Assembly: GCF_001294575.1 (NCBI RefSeq)
Contig: NZ_CP012676.1
Span: 1,798,001 to 1,862,000 of the forward strand
Origin: Pseudomonas versuta
GTDB lineage: Bacteria > Pseudomonadota > Gammaproteobacteria > Pseudomonadales > Pseudomonadaceae
DNA: 64,000 nt
Reading direction: 5' to 3'
A program made the position numbers and the translations under genes. The notes under the pieces were generated by a model. That model was not told where the DNA came from. It searched no databases and worked only from the letters and a program-made list of their open reading frames with translations. Of the stretch, positions 1-9,050 are shown piece by piece. Numbering within the stretch: position 1 is the first letter of the stretch; each line of letters opens with the position of its first letter.

Positions 1-1
1 T

Positions 2-1594
2 GCCTATTTCGACAACGGTGTGCCGGGTCATTACTTTCAATGGGTGCGTTCGCGTACGCCCAGTGGCCAGCCGGTTGACCTGATTGCGACACGCCGTCCG
101 AATGATGATCCGGGCACCGGTTTTTACTATCGGTTGATGCCGGTCCAGGGGGTGATCGTCCACAAGACCCACATCACTTATCCGATGGGCTCGCGCAAGC
201 TGGAGCGGGTCAAACAATTGTTCTACAGCGGTGATTGGCACGCCACGTCATTGCCGGGCTACGGGCCGCGCGGGCGGGCCAACCCGTTTGAAACCTTCGA
301 GGCGATTCCGGCGGTTGCGCGTTATCAGTTCATGCTCGATAACGCGGAATATTTCGTACGTACCTTTATCCGCGGCCCGGTATGCCGGGGGCAAATTGCG
401 ACAGATGTGATTCGCGATAACTTCTGGACCGTGTTCCAGGAGCCTGCCCGCGATCGCTATGTCACGGATGCAGTTTATCGCGGCAAGGCTACGCCGTTAC
501 TGGCCATGCCAGGGCAAATCGACGATGTGGGCAGTGTGATTTCGCTGTGGCACAACTATCGCGACAAGCGCAACGACTATGAGAAGTTGCGCCAGCAAGC
601 TTACGCCGAGATGCCGCCGCCCAGCTGGTCGACCTTGTGGGCGGGTAACGACAACGCCTTGCTGACCATCTTTCGGCACTTTGACAGCGCGAGCGTCAGC
701 AAGGGCCTGATCGGTGACGTGCCGCAAACCATGTGGCTGTTCGACTACCCCTTGCTGGAGCGCACCTATTATCAGCTGGCAGTCAACTTTGATGTGTTCG
801 GCAATGTGTCGCATCAGGCGCAGACGCGTTTGTACTTTGACCTCATCCGTAATGGCGCCGAGGTCAACTTCCTGCGTTTGATGCCGGCTGATTCCCGCTC
901 GGCCATCTTGAGCGACTGGTATCAGAACAGCGGCAAACTGAAGATGTGGATGGACTATCAGAAGATCGATACCGACACGCCGACGGGCATGAAGCTGGAT
1001 TCGGTCGATCCCAAGCGGGACTTTGCGCTCAAATTGATTGAGCGCACAGGCACCCTGAATGCGCGGCCGGACCCGATCAACCGGTGCTCGGGGGCGTATT
1101 GCTCACGGCCCGATATCGCGCAGGAGTTCAAATATGTCGAGCAATCCCTCAGCCACCTGACCTCGCGTCCCGCTGCGGGCCTGGCAGTGATCAATCAGTT
1201 GCCCGAAGCCAGCATGCTGCGGATCGAGGGTGCCAACGGCAAACGCGAGATGTACAGCATGCTGCGCAATCGTGCGCACACCAACGTTGCGTTCATGCTC
1301 GGTGAGGAATACCGGCTGCAGCCGGGTCTGGACACCTTGACCATCTACCCGGGGGTGCTCAGCAGTTATCCGAACTTTATGTTCAATATTCCGGCAAGCG
1401 AGGTGCCAGAGTTTGTTCAGGCGATGGAGCAATGCAAGGACCAAGAGACCTTCGACACCATTGTCGAGCGCTGGGGGATTCGCCGCAGCAATCCGCAGTT
1501 CTGGCATTACTTCCATGATATTGGCCAGTACATCAATGAGACCGACCCGGTCGAAGCAGGTGTGCTGGATATGAACCGCTACGAAAACCTGTAG
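2..1594 (+). CDS. cti: Fatty acid cis/trans isomerase, C-terminal part (5' end outside window)
   Basis: Periplasmic haem enzyme that converts cis-unsaturated membrane fatty acids to trans isomers, stiffening the membrane under solvent or heat stress. The frame is open from base 2, so about 530 C-terminal residues are present of a family normally near 760; the N-terminal signal sequence and the CxxCH haem site would lie upstream and are not visible. Recognised from the Cti-like stretches ATRRPNDDPGTGFYYRLMP, HITYPMGSRKL and FIRGPVCRGQIATDVIRDNF. It ends with TAG just before an intergenic gap leading to nfuA. A GTG at base 20 is internal and not the start. The family assignment is from memory of conserved segments; activity cannot be judged without the N-terminus. 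Confidence 0.9.
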   Translation, partial: AYFDNGVPGHYFQWVRSRTPSGQPVDLIATRRPNDDPGTGFYYRLMPVQGVIVHKTHITYPMGSRKLERVKQLFYSGDWHATSLPGYGPRGRANPFETFEAIPAVARYQFMLDNAEYFVRTFIRGPVCRGQIATDVIRDNFWTVFQEPARDRYVTDAVYRGKATPLLAMPGQIDDVGSVISLWHNYRDKRNDYEKLRQQAYAEMPPPSWSTLWAGNDNALLTIFRHFDSASVSKGLIGDVPQTMWLFDYPLLERTYYQLAVNFDVFGNVSHQAQTRLYFDLIRNGAEVNFLRLMPADSRSAILSDWYQNSGKLKMWMDYQKIDTDTPTGMKLDSVDPKRDFALKLIERTGTLNARPDPINRCSGAYCSRPDIAQEFKYVEQSLSHLTSRPAAGLAVINQLPEASMLRIEGANGKREMYSMLRNRAHTNVAFMLGEEYRLQPGLDTLTIYPGVLSSYPNFMFNIPASEVPEFVQAMEQCKDQETFDTIVERWGIRRSNPQFWHYFHDIGQYINETDPVEAGVLDMNRYENL

Positions 1595-1651
1595 CCGTAC
1601 CGATTATTCAGAACTGGACGGGGGCGCTTTCCTGACAAAAATACTAGGACT

Positions 1652-1679
1652 TTGTCAGGCGCGCCGATTGGCGTAAACT
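1652..1679 (+). promoter_or_regulatory. Candidate sigma-70 promoter of nfuA
   Basis: TTGTCA at 1652-1657 and TAAACT at 1674-1679 are separated by 16 bases and lie about 27 bases upstream of the nfuA start. A clear ribosome binding site GAGGAG (1695-1700) follows. The assignment rests only on similarity to -35/-10 boxes. Confidence 0.5.
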
Positions 1680-1705
1680 GCCCCACATGTCTGCGAGGAG
1701 ATTCC

Positions 1706-2290
1706 ATGAGCGCCATAACGATTACCGACGCCGCCCACGATTACCTGGCTGATCTGCTATCCAAGCAGAACACCCCGGGTATCGGCATCCGCGTCTTCAT
1801 CACCCAGCCCGGCACCCAGTACGCTGAAACCTGCATTGCCTACTGCAAGCCAAATGAAGTGAAACCCGAAGATACCGCCCTGGGCCTGAAAACCTTCACG
1901 GCCTGGATTGACTCGGTCAGCGAGCCTTTCCTTGACGATGCCGTGGTGGACTACGCCACTGACCGCATGGGTGGTCAACTGACCATCAAGGCGCCAAACG
2001 CCAAGGTGCCGACGGTTACCGCCGACAGCCCGATCAACGAGCGTATCAACTACTACCTGCAGACCGAGATCAATCCCGGCCTGGCCAGTCACGGCGGTCA
2101 GGTCAGCCTGATTGAAGTGGTTGAAGACGGTATTGCTGTCCTCAAGTTCGGCGGTGGGTGCCAGGGCTGTGGCCAGGCTGACGTCACCCTGCGTGAAGGC
2201 ATCGAGCGCACACTGCTCGAGCGTGTGCCGGAGCTCAAGGGCGTACGTGACGTGACCGACCACTCGCAGAAAGAAAACGCCTACTACTGA
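1706..2290 (+). CDS. nfuA: Fe-S biogenesis protein NfuA
   Basis: Carrier that receives Fe-S clusters and delivers them to apo-proteins, important under oxidative stress and iron limitation. The 194-residue protein has the usual two parts: an N-terminal degenerate A-type scaffold domain (about 1-95) lacking the catalytic cysteines, and a C-terminal Nfu domain (about 105-190) holding the cluster-binding CxxC in [17 protein letters not shown] at 1706 is preceded by GAGGAG; an upstream in-frame start at 1652 would overlap the candidate promoter and is less likely. The gene appears monocistronic, closed by a hairpin shared with the convergent cobM. Confidence 0.95.
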   Translation: MSAITITDAAHDYLADLLSKQNTPGIGIRVFITQPGTQYAETCIAYCKPNEVKPEDTALGLKTFTAWIDSVSEPFLDDAVVDYATDRMGGQLTIKAPNAKVPTVTADSPINERINYYLQTEINPGLASHGGQVSLIEVVEDGIAVLKFGGGCQGCGQADVTLREGIERTLLERVPELKGVRDVTDHSQKENAYY

Positions 2291-2326
2291 GTTATCGGTA
2301 ACAGGGCGTCCGCTGCGAAGCTGATG

Positions 2327-2359
2327 AAAAAACGGTGCCCCGTGAGCACCGTTTTTTTA
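2327..2359. terminator. Bidirectional intrinsic terminator between nfuA and cobM
   Basis: The stem AAAAAACGGTGC / GCACCGTTTTTTT is flanked by an A-run on one side and a T-run on the other, so it can stop transcription from both convergent genes. Confidence 0.85.
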
Positions 2360-2389
2360 TGCCCGCGATCCGCGACCGCTGTGGTTCCC

Positions 2390-2416
2390 GTAGCGGCTGA
2401 CGAGGAACGAGGCTGC
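2390..2416. repeat. Single REP-like arm (GCTGACGAGGAACGA family)
   Basis: GTAGCGGCTGACGAGGAACG and the bases after it match, with few changes, the arms of the inverted repeat at 22908-23069. This is a second dispersed repeat family, distinct from the GTAGGAGCGAGC REPs of this window. Confidence 0.6.
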
Positions 2417-2427
2417 AATCGTTCCTA

Positions 2428-3174
2428 TCATGGGCGATAGAGGTGAGCATGCCCGGCACGGTACAGCGATGAATCGGAGAAGTTGTCATTGGACAGCACC
2501 CGGCCCACCAGAATCAGTGCCGTGCGCTTGAAACCCTTGGCCTGAACCTTGGCCAGAATGTCTTCCAGGGTCCCTTGTACCCAGTCCTGATCCGGCCAGC
2601 TGGCGCGATGAATGACCGCAATCGGGCAGTCGCTGCCGTAATGCGGGCTCAATTCATCGATGATTCTCTGCAGATTCTTGACCCCCAGATGAATCGCCAT
2701 GGTCGCTTTGTGTTGCGCCAGGCTGGCCAGCTCTTCGCCCGCAGGCATTACGGTCTTGTCCGCATAGCGGGTCAGAATCACCGTTTGTGAAATGTCCGGC
2801 AGGGTCAGTTCCGCACCTAAAATGGCCGCGCAGGCTGCGGTAGCGGTGACACCCGGAATGATTTCAAAGGCGATGCCAAGCTCCCGTAGACAACGGATTT
2901 GCTCGCCAATGGCGCCATACAGGCTCGGATCACCGGAGTGCACGCGGGCCACATCCTGGCCTTTGGCGTCTGCCGTCTTGATCAGGCTGATGATTTGCTC
3001 AAGGTGCAGTTCTGCACTGTTGACCACCTGCACCGCCTGATGGCCGTCAAGCACGGCGGCCGGCACCAGCGAGCCGGCGTAAATAATCACCGGGCAACTG
3101 CGGATCAAACGCTGGCCCTTGACGGTAATCAGCTCTGGGTCGCCGGGCCCGGCGCCGATGAAATAAACAGTCAT
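2428..3174 (-). CDS. cobM: Precorrin-4 C(11)-methyltransferase
   Basis: SAM-dependent uroporphyrin-III C-methyltransferase-family enzyme that methylates precorrin-4 at C-11 in aerobic cobalamin synthesis. The 248-residue protein begins TVYFIGAGPGDPELITVKGQ, the glycine-rich motif of this superfamily, and carries the internal HSGDPSLYGA and PGVTATAACAAI stretches typical of CobM. The start is set at ATG 3174; the longer frame to 3273 adds residues without family character. It is last in the operon cbtB-cbtA-cobE-cobM, 76 bases after cobE, and is therefore expected to be shut down by B12 through the upstream riboswitch. Confidence 0.93.
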   Translation of the reverse strand: MTVYFIGAGPGDPELITVKGQRLIRSCPVIIYAGSLVPAAVLDGHQAVQVVNSAELHLEQIISLIKTADAKGQDVARVHSGDPSLYGAIGEQIRCLRELGIAFEIIPGVTATAACAAILGAELTLPDISQTVILTRYADKTVMPAGEELASLAQHKATMAIHLGVKNLQRIIDELSPHYGSDCPIAVIHRASWPDQDWVQGTLEDILAKVQAKGFKRTALILVGRVLSNDNFSDSSLYRAGHAHLYRP

Positions 3175-3250
3175 GGCAGTCTCTTGAAAGGGTCTGGATA
3201 GAGCTGTTCGTGAACAACGCTCATAGTGAAGCGGGAGAGTATCGCGGTTT

Positions 3251-3664
3251 TTAACCGGTGCAGGCCAATGCAAAGGTGGCCGCAGAGGAGTTCTTGCGGG
3301 TGATCAGCAGTCTGGCCGTCGCGCCACTTAGCTGTTCGGCAAGCGCCAGTGCGGCACTTTCGGCGATGCCAAAACAGCCGGTGGCCGCAAACGCCCGGGC
3401 CGATTGCTGGCTCAGTTGCGACGCAAACGGGGCCAGTTGCCGGGCGCTGAACACCTCAAACTGAAGATTCAACTGCGTCGCCAGCTGGATTAACCCCGTT
3501 TCATCGCGCTTGAGATCAATGCTGGCCAGGGCGTGAATCGATTGCAGTGCGATCCCCGCCTGGCTCAGGGATTGTTCAATCAGGGCCAACAGCTCATCGA
3601 CGCTGCAGCCCTGACGGCAGCCCAGGCCAATGACCAGAATTGGCGCTGTGCCGGCAGCAATCAT
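3251..3664 (-). CDS. cobE: Cobalamin biosynthesis protein CobE (CbiG C-terminal domain family)
   Basis: Small 137-residue protein of the CobE/CbiG_C family: it starts with a hydrophobic strand followed by GLGCRQGCSVDELLALIEQ, a hallmark of the family, and includes LASIDLKRDETGLIQLA. CobE is required in aerobic B12 synthesis; its exact biochemical role is less clear than that of its neighbours. Its ATG overlaps the TGA of cbtA by four bases, indicating translational coupling. It lies in the riboswitch-controlled operon between the cobalt transporter and cobM. Confidence 0.88.
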   Translation of the reverse strand: MIAAGTAPILVIGLGCRQGCSVDELLALIEQSLSQAGIALQSIHALASIDLKRDETGLIQLATQLNLQFEVFSARQLAPFASQLSQQSARAFAATGCFGIAESAALALAEQLSGATARLLITRKNSSAATFALACTG

Positions 3665-4356
3665 GCCGAGTACTGGCCTTCAGACTTGCGGCGGAACAGC
3701 CAGGCGCTGATCACACCCAGTGCCAGCCAAAAGGCGAAGTTGGTCAGTTGCGAAGCGATCTTGAACTGCGATTCCAGTTCTTGCGGTGCCAGGCTGGAAT
3801 GCACAAGCGGCTGCGGCGCACCAAAAATATGCGGCACCAGCACAATCGCAACGCCCAGCACTTTCAGTGCCCAGTGCTTGCCGAACACCAGCAGCGCGAT
3901 GGCCACTGCAGTGGATGCAGCAGTAGTGACCCACCAGATTTGACGCTGCAGTAAATCGGCAGCGGCGGTACCCGGCAATTCAGGCGGCAGGCCAAGGGTA
4001 GGCGCCAGGCAAAACACGGCATAACCGGCCAGCCCCCACAGCAGACCCTGGGAGGTGCGGCTAGGGGTGCGCAAGGTATACAAGCCCGCCAGCATCAGGG
4101 CAAAACCGACCGCCACCACCAGATTGCCACCCGTTGTCGACAGTACGCGCTGCCACCCGTCTTCAGGCTCCCAGGCTTGTGCGTCGTGGGTGTGGCCAGC
4201 CATGCTGGCGGGTTCGTGCACTTCACTGGCAGCGGGTTTCTCGTAGGTCTCCGCCTGCAGGATCAGCGGTGCGACCCAAAAGCTTTGCAGCAGAGTGAGC
4301 AGCAAAGCGCCAAGCAATCCGGTGAAGCCTGCGGTTTGAGCAATACGCTTAATCAT
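3661..4356 (-). CDS. cbtA: Cobalt transporter subunit CbtA
   Basis: Predicted inner-membrane cobalt transporter subunit, 231 residues. Several hydrophobic helices are visible (for example TGLLGALLLTLLQSFWVAPL near residues 10-30 and VVAVGFALMLAGLYTL near 83-98), with a His/Asp-containing loop (AGHTHDAQAW, about 52-61) that could bind metal. The start is placed at ATG 4356 rather than the in-frame codon at 4377, because the latter would overlap the end of cbtB. It follows cbtB after 11 bases and overlaps cobE. CbtAB families are typically found behind B12 riboswitches, as here. Confidence 0.9.
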   Translation of the reverse strand: MIKRIAQTAGFTGLLGALLLTLLQSFWVAPLILQAETYEKPAASEVHEPASMAGHTHDAQAWEPEDGWQRVLSTTGGNLVVAVGFALMLAGLYTLRTPSRTSQGLLWGLAGYAVFCLAPTLGLPPELPGTAAADLLQRQIWWVTTAASTAVAIALLVFGKHWALKVLGVAIVLVPHIFGAPQPLVHSSLAPQELESQFKIASQLTNFAFWLALGVISAWLFRRKSEGQYSA

Positions 4357-4367
4357 GGCAGGCAATC

Positions 4368-4556
4368 TCAATGGCACGGAAAGGCTGAACTGTGGCGGGT
4401 GTCATGGGCAGCATTGTGCACCGCTGCAATATGCGAGAAACCGGCGAAGTAAACCAATAAGGCACCCAGCACGGCAGCGCCGACAGCGACTACGATTCGT
4501 TGGCTTTGGGTGGAACTGGTAGCAGCGGAGTGTGTACGGCTGGTGCTGATGGACAT
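4368..4556 (-). CDS. cbtB: Cobalt transporter subunit CbtB
   Basis: A 62-residue single-pass membrane protein with one helix (RIVVAVGAAVLGALLVYFAGF) followed by a histidine-rich tail (HIAAVHNAAHDTRHSSAFPCH), the expected CbtB architecture with C-terminal metal-binding histidines. ATG at 4556 is preceded by AGAGGGAAG. It is the first gene after the cobalamin riboswitch and its terminator hairpin, hence the primary target of B12 repression. Confidence 0.9.
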   Translation of the reverse strand: MSISTSRTHSAATSSTQSQRIVVAVGAAVLGALLVYFAGFSHIAAVHNAAHDTRHSSAFPCH

Positions 4557-4595
4557 GGCGCTTCCCTCTGGTCAGACAGCGGGCGTGCAAGCGCA

Positions 4596-4624
4596 AGAAA
4601 ACCCCGCGAACGAAGCTCGCAGGG
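4596..4624 (-). terminator. Intrinsic terminator of the B12 riboswitch expression platform
   Basis: Read on the minus strand, CCCTGCGAG...TTCGCGGGG is followed by TTTTCTT, located between the aptamer and cbtB. The position and the U-rich tail indicate B12-dependent premature termination. Confidence 0.65.
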
Positions 4625-4657
4625 TTTAACAGCGCCCGCCCACCGCGGGTTTGTTTT

Positions 4658-4852
4658 TGAAATGATCAGGCCGGTCTCCGGGCTTGCGAGGGGCTCACGT
4701 GCCGTGGGCCTGCAAACATCTCCTTCCCATGCAGATGCACAGTGGTTGTGATGTTTCTCTCGCTTACCGTTGCGGGGGCAGCACCGGACTGGTCGGACAA
4801 TTAATGCCTGACGCACCGGTTTCCCGTTTCACCCTGTGAAGGGCACCTGATA
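4658..4852 (-). ncRNA. Cobalamin riboswitch
   Basis: On the minus strand this leader shows the ordered conserved pieces of the class: an ACCGGTG-type stem near its 5' end (about 4812-4825), GCTGCCCCCGCAACGGTAAGC (about 4768-4790, one-letter core GCCCCCGCAAC), CCACTGTGCAT, GGGAAGG (about 4723-4729), and the closing GACCGGCC/GATCATT segment. It precedes cbtB-cbtA-cobE-cobM, exactly the kind of operon such switches control. Boundaries are approximate because they were set by eye. Confidence 0.9.
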
Positions 4853-4933
4853 CAAGATGTGTAGGAGAGCACAGCTGCGCGGGAGCCGTCAAATCAGCTG
4901 CTGGTGCAATGGGTAGCGGTTACAGATTTAACT

Positions 4934-5296
4934 TCAGACGACCAGGATGCTTTTGACCTTGTCGCGCAGTTGGTCGATGGAAAATGGTTTGCCGATCACA
5001 AGCATGCCGGCAGGCACATCGATATTCTCGGCATAGCCGCTGGCAAACAGCACGGGTAACTGTGGTCGCAGCTCCCGGGCTTTATTGGCAAGGGTCTTGC
5101 CATTCATCCCCGGCAGGCCCACATCGGTCATCAGCAAATCTATCGTGTTGCCCCGGTCTTCGAGCAGAGCCAGGGCGCTATCGCCATCCTCGGCTTCGAG
5201 CACGTTGAACTTCAACTCTTCCAGTACGTCAACGATCAACATACGAACAATGGCGTCGTCTTCGACTACCAGAATGGTAGAGGGTGTTGCAGACAT
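4934..5296 (-). CDS. CheY-like single-domain response regulator
   Basis: A 120-residue receiver domain with no output domain. Visible receiver features are the acidic pair in ILVVEDDAIVRML (about 9-21), the phospho-acceptor Asp in DLLMTDVGLPGMNG (about 52-66), the switch residue region FASGYAEN, and the lysine in VIGKPFSIDQL. The start at ATG 5296 begins directly before the first strand; the longer frame to 5458 adds residues with no homology. It is divergent from the large hybrid kinase at 5553, a natural partner. Its sequence type is that often seen with histidine kinases lacking an attached receiver. Confidence 0.85.
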   Translation of the reverse strand: MSATPSTILVVEDDAIVRMLIVDVLEELKFNVLEAEDGDSALALLEDRGNTIDLLMTDVGLPGMNGKTLANKARELRPQLPVLFASGYAENIDVPAGMLVIGKPFSIDQLRDKVKSILVV

Positions 5297-5552
5297 AATG
5301 GTTATCCCGAATGAAAATTGAGCGCGGGTGGGGGCAAACCTGAATTTGCTTGCTCTATCAGTAAGCTGGAACCCCAACCAAGTTCCGCAGTTGTACAAAA
5401 AAATGGCTGTACAAGTTTTGCTAGGATAGTCGTTGCAAGCAGCTAAATCCTTTTTCACTGTAGGAATTGGCTATTACTTCATAAGAAAATAGAATTTTTA
5501 CTCGAGAATCCGTCAGACTCTCGATTTTGACCACCGTACACGGGACTGAAAT

Positions 5553-8500
5553 ATGAATGCACCAGCATCGGTAGATGAGCAGAGCTTTCGCAAGCTCCTG
5601 AGTCGCAACGTCGGATTGCCCTTGGGGGTAGGTGTGCTCAGCGCCGTACTGTTTGTGGCAATGATCAGCTACCTGCTGTCGGTCATTCAGTGGGTTGAGC
5701 ACACCGACCGGGTGATTAACAACGCCAACGAGGCTGTAAAGCTCACCGTGGATCTTGAAACCGGCATGCGGGGTTTCCTGATCACTGGTGATGAGCATTT
5801 TCTTGACCCGTATGAAGTGGCAAAACCACAAATCATGGCCCAGCTACAGGGTCTGGAACAGTTGGTCAGCGACAATCCGCAGCAAGTTGATCGGCTCAAG
5901 CGACTTGAAGCCCTGCAGTCGGACTGGAGTGCCTATGCCCAGTCGATGATCGATATGCGCCGCCAGAGCGGTGACTACAAAGGGGCGGTGCAATCCGGAC
6001 GTGGCAAGCGCCTGACCGATGAAATCCGCAGAGAGTTCGATGAATTCATTGCCATGGAGCAGCAACTGCGGGTTGCCCGCAATGAAAGTGTGAGTAGAAC
6101 CACGATCGTCAGCATCGGTCTTTATCTGGTTTTTGTACTCGGTTTGAGTGGTTTTCTGGCTTACAGAGGTCGTCGTGACTTACTAGATCTTTCAAAGAGT
6201 TACGGTGACAACCTCGAGTTGAAAATGCAGACCGCGCAGCGCCTGGAGCAACAGGCCTGGTTGCGCAACGGCCAGACTGAACTGGCGGAACAGGTTTTGG
6301 GTCGACTGACGCTCAATATGCTGGGGCGCAATATTCTGCAATTTTGCGCCCAGTATCTGGGTACTGTGGTTGCCGCCGTGTATGTGCGCGAAGACCACGG
6401 CGGCCTCAAGCGGGTGGCCAGTTACGGTTTTTCCCGCGAGGAAGAAGCCCGGCATCAACTGATCCATAATGAAGAAGGCCTTGTCGGGCAGGCCGCTCAG
6501 CAAGACAAGCTGATACGCCTGGATGATGTGCCCGAGGACTATTTCCTTAAAGTTAGCTCCGGCCTGGGGCAAGGCACTCCGCGCAGCGTGCTGGTGGTGC
6601 CGACCAGCGACGATGATCGGGTCAATGGCGTGATTGAACTTGGCTTCCTGCGCCCGCTCACTGAACGTGACGTAGAACTGTTTGAATTGATTGCCGACAA
6701 TATCGGCATGTCGATTGAAGCCGCCCGTTATCGTCAGCGCCTGCAAGAAGTGCTGGCCGAGACCCAGCAACTCAATGAAGAGCTGCAAGTGCAGCAGGAA
6801 GAGTTGAAAACCGCGAACGAAGAACTCGAAGAGCAATCGCGGATTCTCAAGGAATCCCAGACCCATCTTGAAACTCAGCAGGCGGAGCTTGAGCAAACCA
6901 ACGAGCAGTTGGCGGACCAGGCACTGGCGCTGGCCGGTCAACGTGACGCGATGGACCTCAAGAATACCGAACTCAATCACGCCCAGGTGCAACTTGAAGA
7001 ACGGGCCCTCGAGCTGCAGCGTTCCAGCAAGTACAAGTCCGAATTCCTGGCCAACATGTCCCACGAACTAAGAACTCCACTCAACAGCTCGTTGATTCTG
7101 GCCAAGTTGCTGTCGGAAAACCCGCAAGAGAATCTCACCGCCGAGCAGGTCAAGTTCGCCGAGTCGATCTATTCGGCGGGTAATGACTTGCTCAACCTGA
7201 TCAATGACATTCTGGACATCTCCAAAGTCGAAGCCGGCAAGCTAGAGGTGCGTCCGGAAAACACCAGCGTCATCCGTGTGGTCGAAGGTCTGCGGGGAAT
7301 GTTCGAACCGTTGGCGGGGGACAAGTCCCTTCAGTTCCAAGTTGATGTACAGCCAGGTACACCGGCCATGATCTACACCGACAGCCAGCGTCTGGAGCAA
7401 GTCCTCAAGAACCTGTTGTCCAATGCGATCAAGTTCACTGCTAAGGGCCAGGTCAGCCTGAGCGTCTCCCGTGAGCCGGGGCAAGGGATAGCGTTTCGGG
7501 TCCAGGACTCCGGAATCGGAATCGCCCCCGAGGAGCAGCAAAGCATTTTCGAAGCGTTCCGCCAGGCCGACGGCACCACCAACCGGCGTTATGGCGGTAC
7601 CGGGCTGGGCTTGTCGATCTCCCGTGATCTGGCGACCTTGCTCGGCGGCTCCATCACCGTCAGCAGCACGCCGGGGCAGGGCAGCGTATTCACCCTGGTC
7701 ATGCCTGAACAATTTGTGGAGCACGCCGAACCTGAGGCTCCAGTGCCTGTCAGCGCCGCAGCCAGAGTGGTCCCGGTCGTAGTACAACCGCATGCACCGC
7801 CTGCAATCGTTACCCCTCTGGACATACCGCGGTTCATGGATGACCGGGAAAAGGGCCCTTTTACCGCCCGTTGTATCCTGGTGATTGAAGATGAGCCCAA
7901 CTTTGCTGGCATCCTCTTCGATCTGGCGCATGAACTGGGTTATCACTGCCTGGTGGCCCATGGCGCTGATGAAGGCTTCAGCCTGGCGACACAGTTTATT
8001 CCCGATGCGATTTTGCTCGACATGCGCTTGCCGGACCATTCCGGGCTGACAGTGTTGCAGCGTCTGAAGGCGCTGGCCCCGACCCGGCACATCCCGGTTC
8101 ACGTCATTTCCGTCGAAGACCGGGTCGAGGCGGCGATGCACATGGGCGCCGTGGGCTATGCGGTCAAGCCGACCTCCCGCGAGGAGCTCAAGAATGTCTT
8201 CGCACGCCTGGAAGGCAAGCTCACGCAGAAGGTCAAACGGGTGTTGCTGGTCGAGGATGATGATCTGCAGCGCGACAGCATTGCCCGCCTGATCGGCGAC
8301 GATGATATAGAAATTACCGCCGTTGGCTTGGCCCAGGAGGCGCTGGACCTGCTGCGCAACCACATCTATGACTGCATGATCATCGACCTCAAGCTGCCTG
8401 ACATGCTGGGCAACGAATTGCTCAAGCGCATGTCTACCGAGGATATCTGCTCGTTCCCGCCGGTCATTGTCTACACCGGGCGCAACCTGACCCGCGATGA

Positions 8501-9050
8501 AGAGGCAGAACTGCGCAAGTATTCACGCTCGATCATCATCAAGGGCGCGCGCTCACCCGAGCGCCTTCTGGATGAAGTGACATTATTTCTGCACAAAGTT
8601 GAATCCCGGTTGTCCCATGAGCGCCAGGCAATGCTCAAAACCGCCCGTAGCCGGGACAAGGTGTTTGAAGGGCGCAAGATCTTGCTGGTGGACGATGACG
8701 TACGAAACATCTTCGCCCTTACCAGTGCGCTTGAGCATAAAGGAGCTATCGTGGTTATTGGCCGTAACGGCCGGGAAGCCATCGAACGCCTGAACGAGGT
8801 GGAGGATATCGACCTGGTGTTGATGGACGTAATGATGCCGGAGATGGATGGCTATGAAGCCACTGTCGAAATTCGCAAAGACCCGCGTTGGCGCAAGCTG
8901 CCGATCATTGCGGTCACGGCCAAGGCAATGAAGGACGATCAGGAACGGTGCCTGCAGGCAGGCTCCAATGATTACCTGGCTAAACCGATTGATCTGGATC
9001 GACTCTTTTCGTTGATTCGTGTCTGGCTACCGAAAATGGAACGACTTTAA
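5553..9050 (+). CDS. Membrane hybrid sensor histidine kinase (CHASE3-GAF-HisKA-HATPase-REC-REC-REC)
   Basis: 1165-residue sensor kinase. Order of parts: transmembrane helix (about 20-45), periplasmic CHASE3-like region including TGMRGFLITGDEHFL (to about 175), second helix (about 180-200), GAF domain (about 240-390), long coiled coil rich in Glu/Gln/Leu (395-490), HisKA with the phospho-His in NMSHELRTPLN (His about 503), HATPase with N-box LLSNAIKFT (about 620) and GGTGLGLSIS (about 680), then three receivers with phospho-Asp in LLDMRLPD (about 823), IIDLKLPD (about 946) and LMDVMMPEMDG (about 1090). The multiple receivers suggest a branching phosphorelay. CheR-like, CheB-like and a second kinase gene follow without gaps, so this is one signalling operon. 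The signal is unknown. Confidence 0.92.
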   Translation: MNAPASVDEQSFRKLLSRNVGLPLGVGVLSAVLFVAMISYLLSVIQWVEHTDRVINNANEAVKLTVDLETGMRGFLITGDEHFLDPYEVAKPQIMAQLQGLEQLVSDNPQQVDRLKRLEALQSDWSAYAQSMIDMRRQSGDYKGAVQSGRGKRLTDEIRREFDEFIAMEQQLRVARNESVSRTTIVSIGLYLVFVLGLSGFLAYRGRRDLLDLSKSYGDNLELKMQTAQRLEQQAWLRNGQTELAEQVLGRLTLNMLGRNILQFCAQYLGTVVAAVYVREDHGGLKRVASYGFSREEEARHQLIHNEEGLVGQAAQQDKLIRLDDVPEDYFLKVSSGLGQGTPRSVLVVPTSDDDRVNGVIELGFLRPLTERDVELFELIADNIGMSIEAARYRQRLQEVLAETQQLNEELQVQQEELKTANEELEEQSRILKESQTHLETQQAELEQTNEQLADQALALAGQRDAMDLKNTELNHAQVQLEERALELQRSSKYKSEFLANMSHELRTPLNSSLILAKLLSENPQENLTAEQVKFAESIYSAGNDLLNLINDILDISKVEAGKLEVRPENTSVIRVVEGLRGMFEPLAGDKSLQFQVDVQPGTPAMIYTDSQRLEQVLKNLLSNAIKFTAKGQVSLSVSREPGQGIAFRVQDSGIGIAPEEQQSIFEAFRQADGTTNRRYGGTGLGLSISRDLATLLGGSITVSSTPGQGSVFTLVMPEQFVEHAEPEAPVPVSAAARVVPVVVQPHAPPAIVTPLDIPRFMDDREKGPFTARCILVIEDEPNFAGILFDLAHELGYHCLVAHGADEGFSLATQFIPDAILLDMRLPDHSGLTVLQRLKALAPTRHIPVHVISVEDRVEAAMHMGAVGYAVKPTSREELKNVFARLEGKLTQKVKRVLLVEDDDLQRDSIARLIGDDDIEITAVGLAQEALDLLRNHIYDCMIIDLKLPDMLGNELLKRMSTEDICSFPPVIVYTGRNLTRDEEAELRKYSRSIIIKGARSPERLLDEVTLFLHKVESRLSHERQAMLKTARSRDKVFEGRKILLVDDDVRNIFALTSALEHKGAIVVIGRNGREAIERLNEVEDIDLVLMDVMMPEMDGYEATVEIRKDPRWRKLPIIAVTAKAMKDDQERCLQAGSNDYLAKPIDLDRLFSLIRVWLPKMERL

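Noticed and set aside
7242..8363. 373-codon minus-strand frame
   Set aside because: Shadow of the hybrid kinase gene; no motif.
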